A stretch of 64,000 bases of DNA. It comes from Phyllobacterium trifolii. Lineage in GTDB: Bacteria > Pseudomonadota > Alphaproteobacteria > Rhizobiales > Rhizobiaceae. Shown here in pieces: positions 61,855-64,000 of the stretch (positions are counted from its first letter, which is position 1; each line of letters begins with the position of its first letter). The notes below the pieces were generated by a model that made no database searches, had not been told where the DNA came from, and saw only the letters and a program-made list of their open reading frames with translations. A program made the position numbers and the translations under genes. The stretch covers positions 231,944 to 295,943 of the forward strand of contig NZ_JACHXN010000005.1 in the NCBI RefSeq assembly GCF_014192095.1. Direction: 5' to 3'.

Positions 61855-62649
61855 ATGACCGCAGCGACCGTAACAGCCCGCAAATCCTACTCCACGACGA
61901 CGCCAGCCTATACGCCGGCACCGCAAGGCAAGGTCTCGTTCTCGTTTCGTAATGTTGCCAAGCAGTTTGGCGGCAAGGCTGTGCTGCAAGGCATCAACCT
62001 TGATGTCTACGAGGGACAATTCGTTGCGGTTATCGGCAAGAGCGGCTGCGGCAAGAGCACCTTGTTGCGATTGCTCGCCGGGCTCGACAAGCCGACATCG
62101 GGCGAGATCGTTGCAGGCGTCCTGGAGGATGAGCAGAAACGTACCCGCATCATGTTTCAGGAGCCGCGACTCTTGCCTTGGGCGCGGGTCGCCGCCAATG
62201 TCGGTGTAGGGCTGACGGGTATCGAAAAGGGCGAGGCTGCGCGCAAGAAAAGCCTGGAAATTCTGGCCGAAGTCGGTTTGGCCGATCGTGGCGGCGACTG
62301 GCCGTCCGTCCTTTCAGGCGGGCAGCGGCAGCGCGTTGCTCTTGCGCGGGCGCTGGTCGGGCACCCATCCATATTGGCACTCGACGAACCGCTGGGCGCA
62401 TTGGATGCGCTGACGCGGATCGAGATGCAACAATTGCTGGAACGAATCTGGCTGGCGAAGAAATTCACCGCAGTGCTGGTGACGCATGATGTAGCCGAGG
62501 CCGTTTCGCTTGCCGACCGGGTCATCGTCATCGATAGCGGACGCATCGCGCTCGACCTGGCGATCCCGGTAGAACGCCCACGCCGTCATGCTTCGCCCGA
62601 ACTGGCGTTTTTTGAACGGCAGATATTGGATCAGTTGTATAATCGATAA
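61855..62649 (+). CDS. ssuB: sulfonate ABC transporter ATPase
   Basis: 264 aa. Walker [10 protein letters not shown] (residues 61-69), Q-loop [10 protein letters not shown], signature [15 protein letters not shown], Walker [12 protein letters not shown] and switch H in VTHDVAEAV are complete. The first 28 residues form a variable extension. It powers SsuAC uptake. ATG 61855 is 9 nt after ssuC. The operon ends at a two-way terminator. Confidence 0.96.
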   Translation: MTAATVTARKSYSTTTPAYTPAPQGKVSFSFRNVAKQFGGKAVLQGINLDVYEGQFVAVIGKSGCGKSTLLRLLAGLDKPTSGEIVAGVLEDEQKRTRIMFQEPRLLPWARVAANVGVGLTGIEKGEAARKKSLEILAEVGLADRGGDWPSVLSGGQRQRVALARALVGHPSILALDEPLGALDALTRIEMQQLLERIWLAKKFTAVLVTHDVAEAVSLADRVIVIDSGRIALDLAIPVERPRRHASPELAFFERQILDQLYNR

Positions 62650-62652
62650 GAA

Positions 62653-62681
62653 AACACCCGCGGACGATGTCAGCGGGTGTT
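62653..62681. terminator. two-way terminator between ssuB and the transaldolase-like gene
   Basis: AACACCCGC (62653-62661) pairs with GCGGGTGTT (62673-62681), loop of 11. On the minus strand the tail is TTTCTTA. It lies between convergent genes. Confidence 0.8.
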
Positions 62682-62704
62682 GAATTCAGATAGTAATACT
62701 CAGA

Positions 62705-63358
62705 TCAGGCGATCTTCTGGCCGGTCTTTGCCCAGTCAGCGAGGAAAGTCTCGAGACCCTTGTCGGTCAGCGGATGCTTGACGAGCGCCTTCAGCGTTGC
62801 TGGCGGTGCGGTTACGACGTCCGCGCCGATGAGTGCGGCTTCCTTGACATGGTTGACGGTACGGATCGAGGCCGCAAGAATTTCCGTCGGATAGTCGTAG
62901 TTGTCGTAGATCGTGCGAATTTCGGAAATCAGCTCAAGGCCATTGATGCCGATGTCGTCGATACGGCCAATGAAAGGCGAGATGAATGTTGCGCCGGCTT
63001 TCGCGGCCAGCAGCGCCTGATTGGCGGAGAAGCAAAGTGTGACATTGACGAGGTGTCCATCGGAGCGAAGCGCCTTGCAGGCCCTGAGGCCGTCGAGAGT
63101 AAGCGGTACCTTGATGCAGATATTGTCGGCGATCTTGGCAAGCACCGCCGCCTCTTTCATCATCTGCTCATATTCGACCGCTGTCACTTCGGCCGAAACA
63201 GGTCCCTTGACGATGCTGCAGATTTCCTTGGTGACCTCGAAGATGCTGCCGCCGGATTTGAGAATCAACGAAGGGTTGGTTGTCACGCCATCGAGTAATC
63301 CAAGATCGTTGAGTTCACGGATTTCCTTTACATCGGCGGTATCGGCAAAGAATTTCAT
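62705..63358 (-). CDS. transaldolase / fructose-6-phosphate aldolase-like protein
   Basis: 217 aa from ATG 63358 ([32 protein letters not shown]). Schiff-base lysine K83 in NICIKVPLT. It belongs to the small transaldolase family (TalC/Fsa type) of about 220 residues; enzymes of this size act either as transaldolase or as fructose-6-phosphate aldolase, and I cannot decide from sequence. The frame to 63505 overlaps the divergent priA start. It takes part in pentose phosphate metabolism. Confidence 0.92.
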   Translation of the reverse strand: MKFFADTADVKEIRELNDLGLLDGVTTNPSLILKSGGSIFEVTKEICSIVKGPVSAEVTAVEYEQMMKEAAVLAKIADNICIKVPLTLDGLRACKALRSDGHLVNVTLCFSANQALLAAKAGATFISPFIGRIDDIGINGLELISEIRTIYDNYDYPTEILAASIRTVNHVKEAALIGADVVTAPPATLKALVKHPLTDKGLETFLADWAKTGQKIA

Positions 63359-63478
63359 CGGAGCAGTCCTTCCTGATATGACAAAGCGTCCAGTGACCTG
63401 GCCTATTATCGGAGATGGGCTATATCCCATCGAAAGTGGCTTTTCTTTATCGCAAAGCCGCGTCAAGGTCACGCCCAT

Positions 63479-64000
63479 ATGAGCCAGGATTCGTTCATCC
63501 CGCAAAAAATAGTTCCCGTGCTTGTGCCGATGCCGGCCGAGCGGCCCTATAGCTATGCCGTGCCGGACGGCATGGCGGTGCAGGCCGGTTCAATCGTTCG
63601 TGTGCCACTGGGGCCGCGCGAGGTTGCGGGCATTGTGACGGAAGGCTCGACAGACTCGATTGATGCCAGAAAGCTGCGGCCGATTTCAGAACTCTTCGAC
63701 TGTCCTCCGGTCGATGATGGCATGATGCGGTTCATGCGCTGGGCTGCTGATTATACGATATCGCCGCCTGGTATGGTGGCGCGGATGGTGCTGCGGGTGC
63801 CTGCGGCTTTCGATCCGGAGCCGCCTGTCCCAGGTCTGCGGTTCTCCGGCCGCGAGCCTGACAGGATGACGGGCGCGCGCGCCCGCGTATTGGAACTTGC
63901 GGAAGACGGAATGGCGTGGACCCGAACCGGACTTGCTCATGCCGCTGGCGTGTCAGCAACTGTTATTGATGGTCTCGCCGCTCAGGGTGTGTTCGAACAG
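63479..64000 (+). CDS. priA: primosomal protein N' (PriA helicase), 3' end missing
   Basis: The frame from ATG 63479 is open to the end of the window (174 codons). It begins [18 protein letters not shown], then [30 protein letters not shown], the PriA 3' DNA-end binding domain, followed by the winged-helix region. The helicase motifs lie outside the window. PriA restarts collapsed forks. The gene is divergent from the transaldolase-like gene with 120 bp between the starts. Confidence 0.92.
   Translation, partial: MSQDSFIPQKIVPVLVPMPAERPYSYAVPDGMAVQAGSIVRVPLGPREVAGIVTEGSTDSIDARKLRPISELFDCPPVDDGMMRFMRWAADYTISPPGMVARMVLRVPAAFDPEPPVPGLRFSGREPDRMTGARARVLELAEDGMAWTRTGLAHAAGVSATVIDGLAAQGVFEQ

Noticed and set aside
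1-64000. CRISPR arrays, tRNA or rRNA genes, transposases and prophage genes
   Set aside because: No regularly spaced repeats, tRNA-like folds with TTCGA loops, or transposase/integrase motifs were recognised anywhere in the window.

Overview
The window is a GC-rich chromosomal segment from an alphaproteobacterium of the order Hyphomicrobiales (Rhizobiales). The gene content and order best fit the Brucellaceae/Phyllobacteriaceae (Ochrobactrum- or Phyllobacterium-like). The main reasons are the mitofilin-like/hemY/TerB block, the 180-kDa class NAD-glutamate dehydrogenase, the htpX-rsmB-heparinase-purH block with an SDHAF4-like gene divergent from htpX, and families of rhizobial-type intergenic palindromes. 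Genes are densely packed on both strands. About 60 protein genes can be supported, two cut by the window ends (a mitofilin-like gene at the left, priA at the right). I see no rRNA, tRNA, CRISPR array, transposase or prophage genes.

Layout. 1-8.2 kb: heme/envelope housekeeping (mitofilin-like, hemY, TerB-like), a class I glutamine amidotransferase, an MFS pump, aquaporin Z, yggT-DUF167, inorganic pyrophosphatase and a GNAT acetyltransferase. 8.2-11.6 kb: typA (bipA) and the magnesium transporter mgtE, the latter with a long structured leader. 12-16.7 kb: a GcvT-type FAD oxidoreductase and a choline-kinase-like phosphotransferase divergent from a DeoR regulator; two inverted-repeat elements lie in this cluster. 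16.8-20.9 kb: ogt, a MocR-type regulator divergent from a DUF983 gene, and an SDR oxidoreductase divergent from a TetR regulator, both pairs with visible operators. 20.9-25.9 kb: a Tat-exported PhoD-type phosphatase, rpsP, aroQ, ffh and a BrnT/BrnA toxin-antitoxin pair. 26.2-31.7 kb: lytic transglycosylase, an NTF2-like secreted protein, carbonic anhydrase, pdxY, and a LemA/TPM/TPM envelope operon. 31.8-48.2 kb: NAD-GDH, a UMF1-type MFS protein, then a leftward block of htpX, rsmB, heparinase II/III, aldo-keto reductase, MFS and purH, followed by a MATE exporter. 48.4-50.8 kb: a frameshifted HigB-like toxin with an intact antitoxin, a very small heat-shock-type gene, and a cyclopropane fatty acid synthase. 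50.8-64 kb: acs, an M15-type peptidase, yggS, leuS-lptE, an AAA ATPase, the ssuADCB sulfonate operon, a transaldolase-like gene and the start of priA.

Most interesting observations. (1) A compact leftward gene at about 48,993-49,216 has a sigma-32-like promoter (CTTGAAA, 14 bp, CCCCATTCT), a Shine-Dalgarno sequence complementary to the whole anti-SD tail, a 22-codon ORF and a UUCG-capped terminator; it looks like a heat-shock small-protein or dual-function RNA gene. (2) The mgtE leader can hide its own ribosome binding site in a 9 + 6 bp stem. (3) The purH leader carries a repeated, foldable motif. (4) Two copies of a CTAG-ended palindromic element lie between convergent genes and overlap or supply their stop codons. 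(5) Two more inverted-repeat families occur, one with perfect 41-bp arms. (6) Operators for the MocR, TetR, DeoR and BrnA regulators can be read directly from the DNA.

All functions come from recognising families and motifs by eye. No database search, structure prediction or genome comparison was run.
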